A stretch of 64,000 nucleotides of DNA from Nomia melanderi. Lineage: Eukaryota; Arthropoda; Insecta; Hymenoptera; Halictidae. The stretch is taken from assembly GCF_051020985.1 (NCBI RefSeq), contig NW_027475147.1, positions 372,001 through 436,000 of the forward strand, read 5' to 3'. The translations under genes and the position numbers were made by a program. Position 1 is the stretch's first letter. Each line of letters opens with the position of its first letter. Positions 37,027 through 50,745 of this stretch are shown in pieces. The notes under the pieces were generated by a model. It made no database searches and was not told where the DNA came from. It saw only the letters and a list, made by a program, of their open reading frames with translations.

Positions 37027-38000
37027 CAGATACGTGCGCCAGGGCCTCCTACAGACAATGCACTTTGATTTATTGCGCTATCTGTAATAGCACCCGAGAT
37101 ATCACCAGATATATGCTGCATTTTTACATGACCTTGGGTGACGGATTCCGAATATCACTAATTTTCTCGGCCCCTGGTGGTCCGAGGTCGTTCCTGCTGC
37201 ACAGATTCATTCGCCAGGGCCTCCTACAGACAATGCACTTTGATTTATTGCGGTATCTCTAATAGCACCCTAGATATCACCAGATATATATTGGGTTTTT
37301 CCCTGACCCTTACAGTCCGGCCCCATGAGACGGTGATTTTCTCGGCCCCTGGTGGTCCGAGGTCGTTACCGCTGCACAGAATCATGCGCCAGGGCTTCCT
37401 GCAGATAATTCACTTTGATTTATTGCGCTATCTGTAATAGCACCCGAGATATAACCAGATATATGTTGGATTTTTCCCTTACCCTGAGTGTCCGGCCCCA
37501 TGAGACGGTGGTTTTCTCGGCCCCTGGTTGTCCTAGGTCGTTCCCGCTGCACAGATGCATGCGCCAGGGCGTCCTACTGACAATGCACTTTGATTTATTG
37601 CGCTATCTGTAATAGCACCCGAGATATCACCAGATATATATTGGATATTTCCCTCACCCTGAGTGTCCAGCCCCATGAGACGGTGGTTTTCTCGGCCCCT
37701 GGTGGACCGAGGTCGTTCCCGCTGCACAGATTCATGCGCCAGGGCCTCCTGCAGATAATTCACTTTGGTTTATTGCGCTATCTCTAATAGCGCCCGAGAT
37801 ATCACCAGATATGTATTGGATTTTTCCCTGACCCTGAGTGTCCGGCCCCATGAGACTGCGATTTTCTCGGCCCCTGGTGGTCCGAGGTCGTTCCCGCTGC
37901 ACACATTCATGCGCCAGGGCCTCCCGCAGATAATACACTTTGGTCTATTGCGCTATCTCTAATAGCACCCGAGATATCACCAGATATATATTGGATTTTG

Positions 38001-38771
38001 CCCTGACCCTGAGTGTCCGGCCCCATGAGACGGTAGTTTTCTCGGCCCCTGGTGGTCCGAGGTCGTTCCCGCTGCACAGATTCATGCGCCAGGGCCTCCT
38101 ACAGACAATGCACTTTGATTTATTGCGCTATCTGTAATAGCACCCGAGATATCACCAGATATATATTGGATTTTTCCCTTACCCTGAGTGTCCGGCCCCA
38201 TGAGACGGTGGTTTTTTCGGCCCCTGGCGGTCCGAGGTCGTTCCCGCTGCACAGATGCATGCGCCAGGGCCTCCTGCAGATAATTCACTTTGGCTTATTG
38301 CGCTATCTCTAATAGCACCCGAGATATCACCAGATATATATTGGATTTTGCCCTGACCCTGAGTGTCCGGCCCCATGAGACTGTGGTTTTCTCGGCCCCT
38401 GGTGGTCCGAGGTCGTTCCCGTTGCACAGATTCATGCGCCAGGGCCTCCTGCAGATAATTCACTTTGGTTTATTGCGCTATCTCTAATAGCACCCGAGAT
38501 ATCACCAGATATATATTGGATTTTTCCCTGACCCTGAGTGTCCGGCCCCATGAGACGGTGGTTTTCTCGGCCCCTGGTGGTCCGAGATCGTTCCCGCTGC
38601 ACAGAATCATGCGCCTGGGCTTCCTGCAGACAATTCACTTTGGTTTATTGCGCTATCTCTAATAGCACCCGAGATATCTCCAGATATATATTGGATTTTC
38701 CCCTGAATCTGAGTGTCCGGCCCCATGAGATGGTGGTTTTCTCGGCCCCTGGTGATCCGAGGTCGTTCCCG
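38001..38771 (+). repeat. Partial third copy of the 12-mer repeat, then switch to an older block
   Basis: This stretch matches 35901-36671 with one difference seen (GGTCCGAGG for GGTCCCAGG). Around 38772 the match passes to 31.4-32.2 kb at an offset of 7172 bp (38607-39350 resembles 31435-32178). The block is therefore a mosaic of two sources joined in register inside one monomer. Confidence 0.8.
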
Positions 38772-40432
38772 TTGCACCGATTCATGCGGCAGGGCCTCCT
38801 GCAGATAATTCACTTTGGTTTATTGCGCTATCTCTAATAGCACCCGAGATATCACCAGATATATATTGGATTGTCCCCTGACCCTGAGTGTCCGGCCCCA
38901 TGAGACTGTGGTTTTCTCGGCCCCTGGTCGTCCGAGGTCGTTCCCGCTGCACAAATTCATGCGCCAGGGCCTCCTACAAGTGATGCACTATGATTTATTG
39001 CGCTATCTGTAATAGCACCCGAGATATCACCAGATATATATTGGATTTTTCCCTGACCCTGAGTGTCCGGCCCCATGAGACGGTGGTTGTCTCGCCCCTG
39101 GTGGTCCGAGGTCGTTCCCGCTGCACAGATTCATGCGCCAGTGCCATCTACAGACAATGCACTTTGATTTATTGCGCTATCTGTAATAGCAGCCGAGATA
39201 TCACCAGATATATATTGGATTTCTCACTGACCCTAAGTGTCCGGCCCCTCGGGACGGTGGTTTTCTCGGCCCCTGGAGGTCCGAGGTCGTTCCCGCTGCA
39301 CAGATTCATGCGCCAGGGCCTCCTACAGATAACTCACTTTGGTTTGTTGCGCTATATATAATAGCACCCGAGATATCACCAGATATATATTGGATTTTCC
39401 CCTGACCCTGAGTGTCCGGCCCCATGAGACGGTGGTTTTCTCGGCCCCTGGTGGTCCGAGGTCTATCCCGCTGCACAGATTCATGCGCCAGGGCCTCCTA
39501 CAGACAATGCACTTTGATTTATTTCGCTATCTGTAATAGGACCCGAGATATCACCAGATATATATTGCATTTTCCCCAGACCCTGAGTGTCCGGCCGCAT
39601 GAGACTGTAGTTTTCTCGGCCCCTGGTGGTCCGAGGTCGTTCCCGCTGCACAGATTCATGCGCCAGGGCCTCCTACAGACAATGCACTTTGGTTTAATGC
39701 GCTATCTGTAATAGCACCCGAGATATCACCACATATATATTGGATTTTTCCCTGACCCAGAGGGTCCGGCCCCATAAGACGGTGGTTTTCTCGGCCCCTG
39801 GTGGTCCGAGGTCGTTCCCGCTGCACAGATTCATGCGCCAGGGCCTCCTACAGACAATGCACTTTGATTCATTGCGCTATCTGTAATAGCACCCGAGATA
39901 TCACCAGATATATATTGGATTTTCCCCTGACTCTGAGTGTCCGGCCCCATGAGACGGTGGTTTTCTCGGCCCCTGGTGGTCCGAGGTCTATCCCGCTGCA
40001 CAGATTCATGCGCCAGGGCCTCCTACAGACAATGCACTTTGATTTATTTCGCTATCTGTAATAGGACCCGAGATATCACCAGATATATATTGGATTTTCC
40101 CCTGACCCTGAGTGCCCGGCCCCATGAGACTGTGGTTTTTTCGGACCCTGGTGGTCCGAGGTCGTTCCCGCTGCACAGATTCAGGCGCCAGGGCCTCCTG
40201 CAGATAACTCACTTGGTTTATTGCGCTATCTCTAATAGCACCCGAGATATCACCAGATATATATTGGATATTTCCCTCACCCTGAGTGTCCAGCCCCATG
40301 AGACGGTGGTTTTCTCGGCCCCTGGTGGACCGAGGTCGTTCCCGCTGCACAGATTCATGCGCCAGGGCCTCCTGCAGATAATTCACTTTGGTTTATTGCG
40401 CTATCTCTAATAGCACCCGAGATATCACCAGA

Positions 40433-40796
40433 TATGTATTGGAATTTCCCCTGACTCTGGGTGTCCGGCCCCATGAAACGGTGGTTTTCTCGGCCCCTGG
40501 TGGTCCGAGGTCGTTCCCGCTGCACTGATTCATGCGCCAGTGCCTCCTGCAGATAATTCACTTTCGTTTATTGCGCTATCTCTAATAGCACCCGAAATAT
40601 CACCAGATATATATTGGATTTTCCCCTGACCCTGAGTGTCCGGCCCCATGAACGGTGGTTTTCTCGTCCCCTGGTGGTCCGAGGTCGTTCCCGCTGCACA
40701 GATTCATGCGCCAGGGCCTCCTACAGACAATGCGATTGATTTATTGCGCTATCTGTAATAGCACCCGAGATATCACCAGATATATATTGGATTTTT
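40433..40796 (+). repeat. Segment repeated near 41131-41494 (698-bp offset), with double-deletion unit
   Basis: It contains a unit (40586-40758) that is only 173 bp because it carries two one-base deletions: lineage d (CATGAACGG near 40650) and lineage b (ATGCGATTG near 40733). The same double deletion recurs at 41349/41431 and 42573/42655. The offset is four units less two bases. Confidence 0.85.
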
Positions 40797-40953
40797 CCCT
40801 GACCCAGAGTGTCCGGCCCCATGAGACTGTGGTTTTCTCGGCCCCTGGTGGTCCGAGGTCGTTCCCGTTGCACAGATTCATGCGCCAGGGCCTCCTGCAG
40901 ATAATTCACTTTCGGTTATTGCGCTATCTCTAATAGCACTCGAGATATCACCG

Positions 40954-43301
40954 GATATATATTGGATTTTTCCCTTACCCTGAGTGTCCGGCCCCATGAG
41001 ACGGTGGTTTTCTCGGCCCCTGGTGGTCCTAGGTCGTTCCCGCTGCACAGATGCATGCGCCAGGGCCTCCTGCAGATAATTCCCTTTGGCTTATTGCGCT
41101 ATCTCTAATAGCACCCGAGATATCACCAGATATATATTGGAATTTCCCCTGACTCTGGGTGTCCGGCCCCATGAAACGGTGGTTTTCTCGGCCCCTGGTG
41201 GTCCGAGGTCGTTCCCGCTGCACTGATTCATGCGCCAGTGCCTCCTGCAGATAATTCACTTTCGTTTATTGCGCTATCTCTAATAGCACCCGAAATATCA
41301 CCAGATATATATTGGATTTTCCCCTGACCCTGAGTGTCCGGCCCCATGAACGGTGGTTTTCTCGGCCCCTGGTGGTCCGAGGTCGTTCCTGCTGCACAGA
41401 TTCATGCGCCAGGGCATCCTACAGACAATGCGATTGATTTATTGCGCTATCTGTAATAGCACCCGAGATATCACCAGATATATATTGGATTTTCCCCTGA
41501 CCCTGAGTGCCCGGCCCCATGAGACTGTGGTTTTCTCGGCCCCTGGTGGTCCGAGGTCGTTCCCGCTGCACAGATTCATGCGTCAGGGCCACCTGCAGAT
41601 AATTCACTTTGGTTTATTGCGCTATCACTAATAGCACCCGAGATATCACCAGATATATATTGGATTTTTCCCTGACCCAGAGTGTCCGGCCCCATGAGAC
41701 TGTAGTTTTCTCGGCCCCTGGTGGTCCGAGGTCGTTCCCGTTGCACAGATTCATGCGCCAGGGCCTCCTGCAGATAATTCACTTTCGGTTATTGCGCTAT
41801 CTCTAATAGCACTCGAGATATCACCGGATATGTATTGGATTTTTCCCTTACCCTGAGTGTCCGGCCCCATGAGACGGTGGTTTTCTCGGCCCCTGGTGGT
41901 CCTAGGTCGTTCCCGCTGCACAGATGCATGCGCCAGGGCCTCCTGCAGATAATTCCCTTTGGCTTATTGCGCTATCTCTAATAGCACCCGAGATATCACC
42001 AGATATATATTGGATTTTCCACTGACCCTGAGTGTCCGGCCCCATGAGACGGTGGTCTTCTCGGCCCCTGGTGGTCCGAGGTCGTTCCCGCTGCCCAGAT
42101 TCATGCGCCAGGGCCTCCTGCAGATAATTCAGTTTCGTTTATTGCGCTATCTCTAATAGCACCCGAGATATCACCAGATATATATTGGATTTTTCCCTTA
42201 CCCTGAGTGTCCGGCCCCATGAGACGGTGGTTTTCTCGGCCCCTGGTGGTCCTAAGTCGTTCCCGCTGCACAGATGCATGCGCCAGGGCCTCCTGCAGAT
42301 AATTGCCTTTGGCTTATTGCGCTATCTCTAATAGCACCCGAGATATCACCAGATATATATTGGAATTTCCCCTGACTCTGGGTGTCCGGCCCCATGAAAC
42401 GGTGGTTTTCTCGGCCCCTGGTGGTCCGAGGTCGTTCCCGCTGCACTGATTCATGCGCCAGTGCCTCCTGCAGATAATTCACTTTCGTTTATTGCGCTAT
42501 CTCTAATAGCACCCGAAATATCACCAGATATATATTGGATTTTCCCCTGACCCTGAGTGTCCGGCCCCATGAACGGTGGTTTTCTCGGCCCCTGGTGGTC
42601 CGAGGTCGTTCCCGCTGCACAGATTCATGCGCCAGGGCATCCTACAGACAATGCGATTGATTTATTGCGCTATCTGTAATAGCACCCGAGATATCACCAG
42701 ATATATATTGGATTTTCCCCTGACCCTGAGTGCCCGGCCCCATGAGACTGTGGTTTTCTCGGCCCCTGGTGGTCCGAGGTCGTTCCCGCTGCACAGATTC
42801 ATGCGTCAGGGCCACCTGCAGATAATTCACTTTGGTTTATTGCGCTATCACTAATAGCACCCGAGATATCACCAGATATATATTGGATTTTTCCCTGACC
42901 CAGAGTGTCCGGCCCCATGAGACTGTGGTTTTCTCGGCCCCTGGTGGTCCGAGGTCGTTCCCGTTGCACAGATTCATGCGCCAGGGCCTCCTGCAGATAA
43001 TTCACTTTCGGTTATTGCGCTATCTCTAATAGCACTCGAGATATCACCGGATATATATTGGATTTTTCCCTTACCCTGAGTGTCCGGCCCCATGAGACGG
43101 TGGTTTTCTCGGCCCCTGGTGGTCCTAGGTCGTTCCCGCTGCACAGATGCATGCGCCAGGGCCTCCTGCAGATAATTCCCTTTGGCTTATTGCGCTATCT
43201 CTAATAGCACCCGAGATATCACCAGATATATATTGGATTTTCCACTGACCCTGAGTGTCCGGCCCCATGAGACGGTGGTCTTCTCGGCCCCTGGTGGTCC
43301 G
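40954..43301 (+). repeat. 7-mer higher-order repeat, 1223-bp period
   Basis: 40954-42078 matches 42177-43301 over 1125 bp at an offset of seven units less two bases. About five substitutions were seen, near 41029, 41082, 41389, 41703 and 41831. The unit order includes the 173-bp double-deletion unit, an A unit with GTGCCCGG, and units with CACTCGAGATATCACCGG. The missing two bases are explained by that one unit. Confidence 0.88.
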
Positions 43302-44608
43302 TGGTCGTTCCCGCTGGCCAGATTCATGCGCCAGGGCCTCCTACAGACAATGCACTTTGATTTATTGCGCTATCTCTAATAGCACCCGAGATATCACCAG
43401 ATATATATTGGATTTTTCCCTTACCCTGAGTGTCCGGCCCCATGAGACGGTGGTTTTCTCGGCCCCTGGTGGTCCTAGGTCGTTCCCGCTGCACAGATGC
43501 ATGCGCCAGGACGTCCTGCAGATAATTCCCTTTGGCTTATTGCGCTATCTCTAATAGCACCCGAGATATCACCAGATATATATTGGATTTTCCCCTGACC
43601 CTGAGTGGCCGGCCCCATGAGACGGTGGTCTTCTCGGCCCCTGGTGGTCCGAGGTCGTTCCCGCTGCCCAGATTCATGCGCCACGGCCTCCTACTGACAA
43701 TGCACTTTGATTTATTGCGCTATCTGTAATAGCACCCGAGATATCACCAGATATATATTGGATATTTCCCTCACACTGAGTGTCCAGCCCCATGAGACGG
43801 TGGTTTTCTCGGCCCCTGGTGGACCGAGGTCGTTCCCGCTGCACAGATTCATGCGCCGGGGCCTCCTGCAGATAATTCACTTTGGTTTATTGCGCTATCT
43901 CTAATAGCACCCGAGATATCACCAGATATATATTGGATTTTGCCCTGACCCTGAGTGTCCGGCCCCATGAGACTGTGGTTTTCTCGGCTCCTGGTGGTCC
44001 GAGGTCGTTCCCGTTGCACAGATTCATGCGCCAGGGCCTCCTGCAGATCATTCACTTTGGTTTATTGCGCTATCTGTAATAGCACCCGAGATATCACCAG
44101 ATATATATTGGATTTTTCCCTGACCATGAGAGTCCGGCCCCATGAGACGGTGATTTTCTCGGCCCCTGGTGGTCCGAGGTCGTTCCCGCAGCACAGATTC
44201 AGGCGCCAGGGCCTCCTGCAGATAATTCACTTTGATTTATTTCCCTATCTGTAATAGGACCCGAGATATCACCAGATATATATTGGATTTTCCCCAGACC
44301 CTGAGTGTCCGGCCGCATGAGACTGTAGTTTTCTCGGCCCCTGGTGGTCCGAGGTCGTTCCCGCTGCACAGATTCATGCGCCAGGGCCTCCTACAGACAA
44401 TGCACTTTGATTTATTGCGCTATCTGTAATAGCACCCGAGATATCACCAGATATATATTTTATATTTCCCTCACCCTGAGTGTCCAGCCCCATCAGACGG
44501 TGGTTTTCTCGGCCCCTCGTGGACCGAGGTCGTTCCCGCTACACAGATTCATGCGCCTGGGCCTCCTGCAGATAATTCACTTTGATTTATTTCCCTATCT
44601 GTAATAGG

Positions 44609-45395
44609 ACCCGAGATATCACCAGATATATATTGGATTTTCCCCTGACCCTGAGTGGCCGGCCCCATGAGACGGTGGTCTTCTCGGCCCCTGGTGGTCC
44701 GAGGTCGTTCCCGCTGCCCAGATTCATGCGCCACGGCCTCCTACTGACAATGCACTTTGATTTATTGCGCTATCTGTAATAGCACCCGAGATATCACCAG
44801 ATATATATTGGATATTTCCCTCACCCTGAGTGTCCAGCCCCATGAGACTGTGGTTTTCTCGGCCCCTGGTGGTCCGAGGTCGTTCCCGTTGCACAGATTC
44901 ATGCGCCAGGGCCTCCTGCAGATAATTCACTTTGGTTTATTGCGCTATCTCTAATAGCACCCGAGATATCACCAGATATATATTGGATTTTCCCCTGACC
45001 CTGAGTGTCCGGCCCCATGAGACTGTGGTTTTCTCGGCCCCTGGTGGTCCGAAGTCGTTCCCGCTGCACAGATTCATGCGCCAGGGCCTCCTACAGACAA
45101 TGCGATTGATTTATTGCGCTATCTGTAATAGCACCCGAGATATCACCAGATATATATTGGATTTTCCCCTGACCCTGAGTGTCCGGCCCCATGAGACTGT
45201 GGTTTTCTCGGCCCCTGGTGGTCCGAGGTCGTTCCCGCTGCACAGATTCATGCGTCAGGGCCTCCTGCAGATAATTCACTTTGGTTTATTGCGCTATCAC
45301 TAATAGCACCCGAGATATCACCAGATATATATTGGATTTTCCCCTGACCCTGAGTGTCCGGCCCCATGAGATGGTGGTTTTCTCGGCCCCTGGTG
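44609..45395 (+). repeat. 787-bp segment repeated at 47231-48017
   Basis: The offset is 2622 bp. Differences were seen near 44671 (GAGACGG against GAGGCGG), 44871 and 45053. The segment contains an A unit with GAGTGGCCGG, an F unit and a lineage b 174-bp unit (45102 and 47727). It ends in the dyad box at 45396 against 48018. Confidence 0.85.
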
Positions 45396-45940
45396 ATCCG
45401 AGGTCGTTCCCGTTGCACAGATTCATGCACCAGGGCCTCTTGCAGACAAATCACTTTGGTTTATTGCGGTATCACTAATAGCACCCGAGATATCACCAGA
45501 TATATATTGGATTTTCCCCTGACCCTGAGTGTCCGGCCCCATGTGACTGTGGTTTTTTCGGCCCCTGGTGGTCCGAGGTCGTTCCCGCTGCACAGATTCA
45601 GGCGCCAGGGCCTCCTGCAGATAACTCACTTGGTTTCTTGCGCTATCTCTAGTAGCATCCGAGATATCACCAGATATATATTGAATTTTCCCCTGACCCT
45701 GAGTGTCCGGCCCCATGAGACGGTGGTTTTCTCCGCCCCTAGCGGTCCGAGGTCTTTCCCGCTGCACAGATTCATGCGCCAGGGCCTCCTACAGACAATG
45801 CACTTTGATTTATTTCGCTATCTGTAATAGGAACCGAGATATCACCAGATATATATTGGATTTTCCGCAGACCCTGAGTGTCCGGCCGCATGAGACTGTA
45901 GTTTTCTCGGCCCCTGGTGGTCCGAGGTCGTTCCCGCTGC
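45285..45940 (+). repeat. 656-bp segment present three times
   Basis: It matches 46509-47164 at 1224 bp with two differences seen. It also matches about 51406-51920 at 6121 bp with several more; in that third copy the match extends leftward to about 51190. It carries a lineage c 174-bp unit followed by TAGCATCCGAG, and a unit with TTCTCCGCCCCTAGCGG, in which the dyad box is altered. Confidence 0.85.
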
Positions 45941-48422
45941 ACAAATTCATGCGCCAGGGCCTCCTACAGACAATGCACTTTGATTTATTGCGCTATCTGT
46001 AATAGCACCCGAGATATCACCACATATATATTGGATTTTTCCCTGACCCAGAGTGTCCGGCCCCATGAGACTGTGGTTTTCTCGGCCCCTGGTGGTCCGA
46101 GGTCGTTCCCGTTGCACAGATTCATGCGCCAGGGCCTCCTGCAGATAATTCACTTTGGTTTATTGCGCTATCTCTAATAGCACCCGAGATATCACCAGAT
46201 ATATATCGGATTTTTCCCTGACCCTGAGTGTCCGGCCCCATGAGACGGTGGTTTTCTCGGCCCCTGGTGGTCCGAGGTCGTTCCCGCTGCACAGATTCAT
46301 GCGCCAGGGCCTCCTGCAGATAATTCACTTTCGGTTATTGCGCTATCTCTAATAGCACCCGAGATATCACCAGATATATATTGGATTTTTCCCTTACCCT
46401 GAGTGTCCGGCCCCATGAGACTGTGGTTTTCTCGGCCCCTGGTGGTCCGAGGTCGTTCCCGCTGCACAGATTCATGCGCCTGGGCCTCCTGCAGATAATT
46501 CACTTTGATTTATTGCGCTATCACTAATAGCACCCGAGATATCACCAGATATATATTGGATTTTCCCCTGACCCTGAGTGTCCGGCCCCATGAGATGGTG
46601 GTTTTCTCGGCCCCTGGTGATCCGAGGTCGTTCCCGCTGCACAGATTCATGCACCAGGGCCTCTTGCAGACAAATCACTTTGGTTTATTGCGGTATCACT
46701 AATAGCACCCGAGATATCACCAGATATATATTGGATTTTCCCCTGACCCTGAGTGTCCGGCCCCATGTGACTGTGGTTTTTTCGGCCCCTGGTGGTCCGA
46801 GGTCGTTCCCGCTGCACAGATTCAGGCGCCAGGGCCTCCTGCAGATAACTCACTTGGTTTCTTGCGCTATCTCTAGTAGCATCCGAGATATCACCAGATA
46901 TATATTGAATTTTCCCCTGACCCTGAGTGTCCGGCCCCATGAGACGGTGGTTTTCTCCGCCCCTAGCGGTCCGAGGTCGTTCCCGCTGCACAGATTCATG
47001 CGCCAGGGCCTCCTACAGACAATGCACTTTGATTTATTTCGCTATCTGTAATAGGAACCGAGATATCACCAGATATATATTGGATTTTCCGCAGACCCTG
47101 AGTGTCCGGCCGCATGAGACTGTAGTTTTCTCGGCCCCTGGTGGTCCGAGGTCGTTCCCGCTGCCCAGATTCATGCGCCAGGGCCTCCTGCAGATAATTC
47201 CCTTTGGCTTATTGCGCTATCTCTAATAGCACCCGAGATATCACCAGATATATATTGGATTTTCCCCTGACCCTGAGTGGCCGGCCCCATGAGGCGGTGG
47301 TCTTCTCGGCCCCTGGTGGTCCGAGGTCGTTCCCGCTGCCCAGATTCATGCGCCACGGCCTCCTACTGACAATGCACTTTGATTTATTGCGCTATCTGTA
47401 ATAGCACCCGAGATATCACCAGATATATATTGGATATTTCCCTCACCCTGAGTGTCCAGCCCCATGAGACTGTGGTTTTCTCGGCCCCTGGTGGACCGAG
47501 GTCGTTCCCGTTGCACAGATTCATGCGCCAGGGCCTCCTGCAGATAATTCACTTTGGTTTATTGCGCTATCTCTAATAGCACCCGAGATATCACCAGATA
47601 TATATTGGATTTTCCCCTGACCCTGAGTGTGCGGCCCCATGAGACTGTGGTTTTCTCGGCCCCTGGTGGTCCGAGGTCGTTCCCGCTGCACAGATTCATG
47701 CGCCAGGGCCTCCTACAGACAATGCGATTGATTTATTGCGCTATCTGTAATAGCACCCGAGATATCACCAGATATATATTGGATTTTCCCCTGACCCTGA
47801 GTGTCCGGCCCCATGAGACTGTGGTTTTCTCGGCCCCTGGTGGTCCGAGGTCGTTCCCGCTGCACAGATTCATGCGTCAGGGCCTCTTGCAGATAATTCA
47901 CTTTGGTTTATTGCGCTATCACTAATAGCACCCGAGATATCACCAGATATATATTGGATTTTCCCCTGACCCTGAGTGTCCGGCCCCATGAGATGGTGGT
48001 TTTCTCGGCCCCTGGTGGTCCTAGGTCGTTCCCGCTGCACAGATGCATGCGCCAGGGCCCCCTGCAGATAATTCCCTTTGGCTTATTGCGCTTTCTCTAA
48101 TAGCACCCGAGATATCACCAGATATATATTGGATTTTCCACTGACCCTGAGTGTCCGGCCCCATGAGACGGTGGTCTTCTAGGCCCCTGGTGGTCCGAGG
48201 TCGTTCCCGCTGCCCAGATTAATGCGCCACGGCCTCCTACTGACAATGCACTTTGATTTATTGCGCTATCTGTAATAGCACCCGAGACATCACAAGATAT
48301 ATATTGGATATTTCCCTCACCCTGAGTGTCCGGCCCCATGAGACTGCGGTTTTCTCGGCCCCTGGTGGTCCGAGGTCGTTCCCGCTGCACACATTCATGC
48401 GCCAGGGCCTCCTGCAGATAAT

Positions 48423-50322
48423 TCACTTTGGTTTATTGCGCTATCTCTAATAGCACCCGAGATATCACCAGATATATATTGGATTTTGCCCTGACGCTGA
48501 GTGTCCGGCCCCATGAGACTGTGGTTTTCTCGGCTCCTGGTGGTCCGAGGTCGTTCCCGTTGCACAGATTCATGCGCCAGGGCCTCCTGCAGATAATTCA
48601 GTTTGGTTTATTGCGCTATCTCTAATAGCACCCGAGATATCACCAGATATATATTGGATTTTCCCCTCACCCTGAGTGTCCGGCCCCATGGGACTGTGGT
48701 TTTCTCGGCCCCTGGTGGTCCGAGGTCGTTCCCGCTGCACAGATTCATGCGCCAGGGCCTCCTACAGACAATGCACTTTGATTTATTGCGCTATCTCTAA
48801 CAGCACCCAAGATATCACCAGATATATATTGGATTTTTCCCTGACCCTGAGTGTCCGGCCCCATGAGACTGTGGTTTTTTCGGCCCCTGGTGGTCCGAGG
48901 TCGTTCCCGTTGCACAGATTCATGCGCCAGGGCCTCCTGCAGATAATTCACTTTGATTTATTGCGCTATCTGTAATAGCACCCGAGATATCACCAGATAT
49001 ATATTGGATTTTTCACTGACCCTAAGTGTCCGGCCCCTCGGGACGCTGGTTTTCTCGGCCCCTGGTGGACCGAGGTCGTTCCCGCTGCACAGATTCATGC
49101 GCCAGGGCCTCCTACAGATAACTCACTTTGATTTATTGCGCTATCTATAATAGCACCCGAGATATCACCAGATATATATTGGATTTTTCCCTTACCCTGA
49201 GTGTCCGGCCCCATGAGACGGTGGTTTTCTCGGCCCCTGGCGGTCCGAGGTCGTTCCCGCTGCACAGATGCATGCGCCAGGGCCTCCTGCAGATAATTCA
49301 CTTTCGGTTATTGCGCTATCTCTAATAGCACCCGAGATATCACCGGATATATATTGGATTTTTCCCTTACCCTGAGTGTCCGGCCCCATGAGACGGTGGT
49401 TTTATCGGCCCCTGGTGGTCCTAGGTCGTTCCCGCTGCACAGATGCATGCGCCAGGGCCTCCTGCAGATAATTCCCTTTGGCTTATTGCGCTATCTCTAA
49501 TAGCACCCGAGATATCACCAGATATATATTGGATTTTCCACTGACCCTGAGTGTCCGGCCCCATGAGACGGTGGTCTTCTCGGCCCCTGGTGGTCCGAGG
49601 TCGTTCCCGCTGCCCAGATTCATGCGCCAGGGCCTCCTACAGACAATGCACTTTGATTTATTGCGCTATCTCTAACAGCACCCAAGATATCACCAGATAT
49701 ATATTGGATTTTCCCCTCACCCTGAGTGTCCGGCCCCATGGGACTGTGGTTTTCTCGGCCCCTGGTGGTCCGAGGCCGTTCCCGCTGCACAGATTCATGC
49801 GCCAGGGCCTCCTACAGACAATGCACTTTGATTTATTGCGCTATCTCTAATAGCACCCAAGATATCACCAGATATATATAGGATTTTTCCCTGACCCTGA
49901 CTGTCCGGCCCCATGAGACGGTGATTTTCTCGGCCCCTACGGGTCCGAGGTCGTTCCCGCTGCACAGATTCATGCGCCAGGGCCTCCTGCAGATAATTCA
50001 CTTTGGTTTATTGCGCTATCTCTAACAGCACCCAAGATATCACCAGATATAGATTGGATTTTTCCCTGACCCTGAGTGTCCGGCCCCATGAGACTGTGGT
50101 TTTTTCGGCCCCTGGTGGTCCGAGGTCGTTCCCGTTGCACAGATTCATGCGCCAGGGCCTCCTGCAGATAATTCACTTTGATTTATTGCGCTATCTGTAA
50201 TAGCACCCGAGATATCACCAGATATATATTGGATTTTTCACTGACCCTAAGTGTCCGGCCCCTCGGGACGCTGGTTTTCTCGGCCCCTGGTGGTCCGAGG
50301 TCGTTCCCGCTGCACAGATTCA
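48423..50322 (+). repeat. 1900-bp segment repeated at 52446-54345
   Basis: The offset is 4023 bp and about seven substitutions were seen (near 48950, 49025, 49060, 49217, 49403, 49790 and 49916). Just upstream, 48003-48200 matches about 52201-52398 at 4198 bp, exactly 175 bp more. One whole unit (about 48200-48380) is therefore absent from the second copy. Two type E units are included. Confidence 0.87.
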
Positions 50323-50380
50323 TGCGCCAGGGCCTCCTACAGATAACTCACTTTGGTTTATTGCGCTATCTCTAATAGCC

Positions 50381-50745
50381 CCCGAGATATCACCAGATAT
50401 ATATTGGATTTTTCCCTGACCATGAGAGTCCGGCCCCATGAGACGGTGATTTTCTCGGCCCCTGGTGGTCCGAGGTCGTTCCCGCTGCACAGATTCAGGC
50501 GCCAGGGCCTCCTGCAGATAATTCACTTTGATTTATTTCCCTATCTGTAATAGGACCCGAGATATCACCAGATATATATTGGATTTTCCCCAGACCCTGA
50601 GTGTCCGGCCGCATGAGACTGTAGTTTTCTCGGCCCCTGGTGGTCCGAGGTCGTTCCCGCTGCACAGATTCATGCGCCAGGGCCTCCTACAGACAATGCA
50701 CTTTGATTTATTGCGCTATCTGTAATAGCACCCGAGATATCACCA
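50381..50745 (+). repeat. 365-bp segment present three times
   Basis: It is identical by eye to 55804-56168 (offset 5423 bp), with similarity continuing beyond. A related third copy lies near 44085-44450 (offset 6296 bp). Shared rare markers are GACCATGAGAGTCC, CAGATTCAGGCGCC and TTTCCCTATCTG with a following GGACCCGAG unit. Confidence 0.82.
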
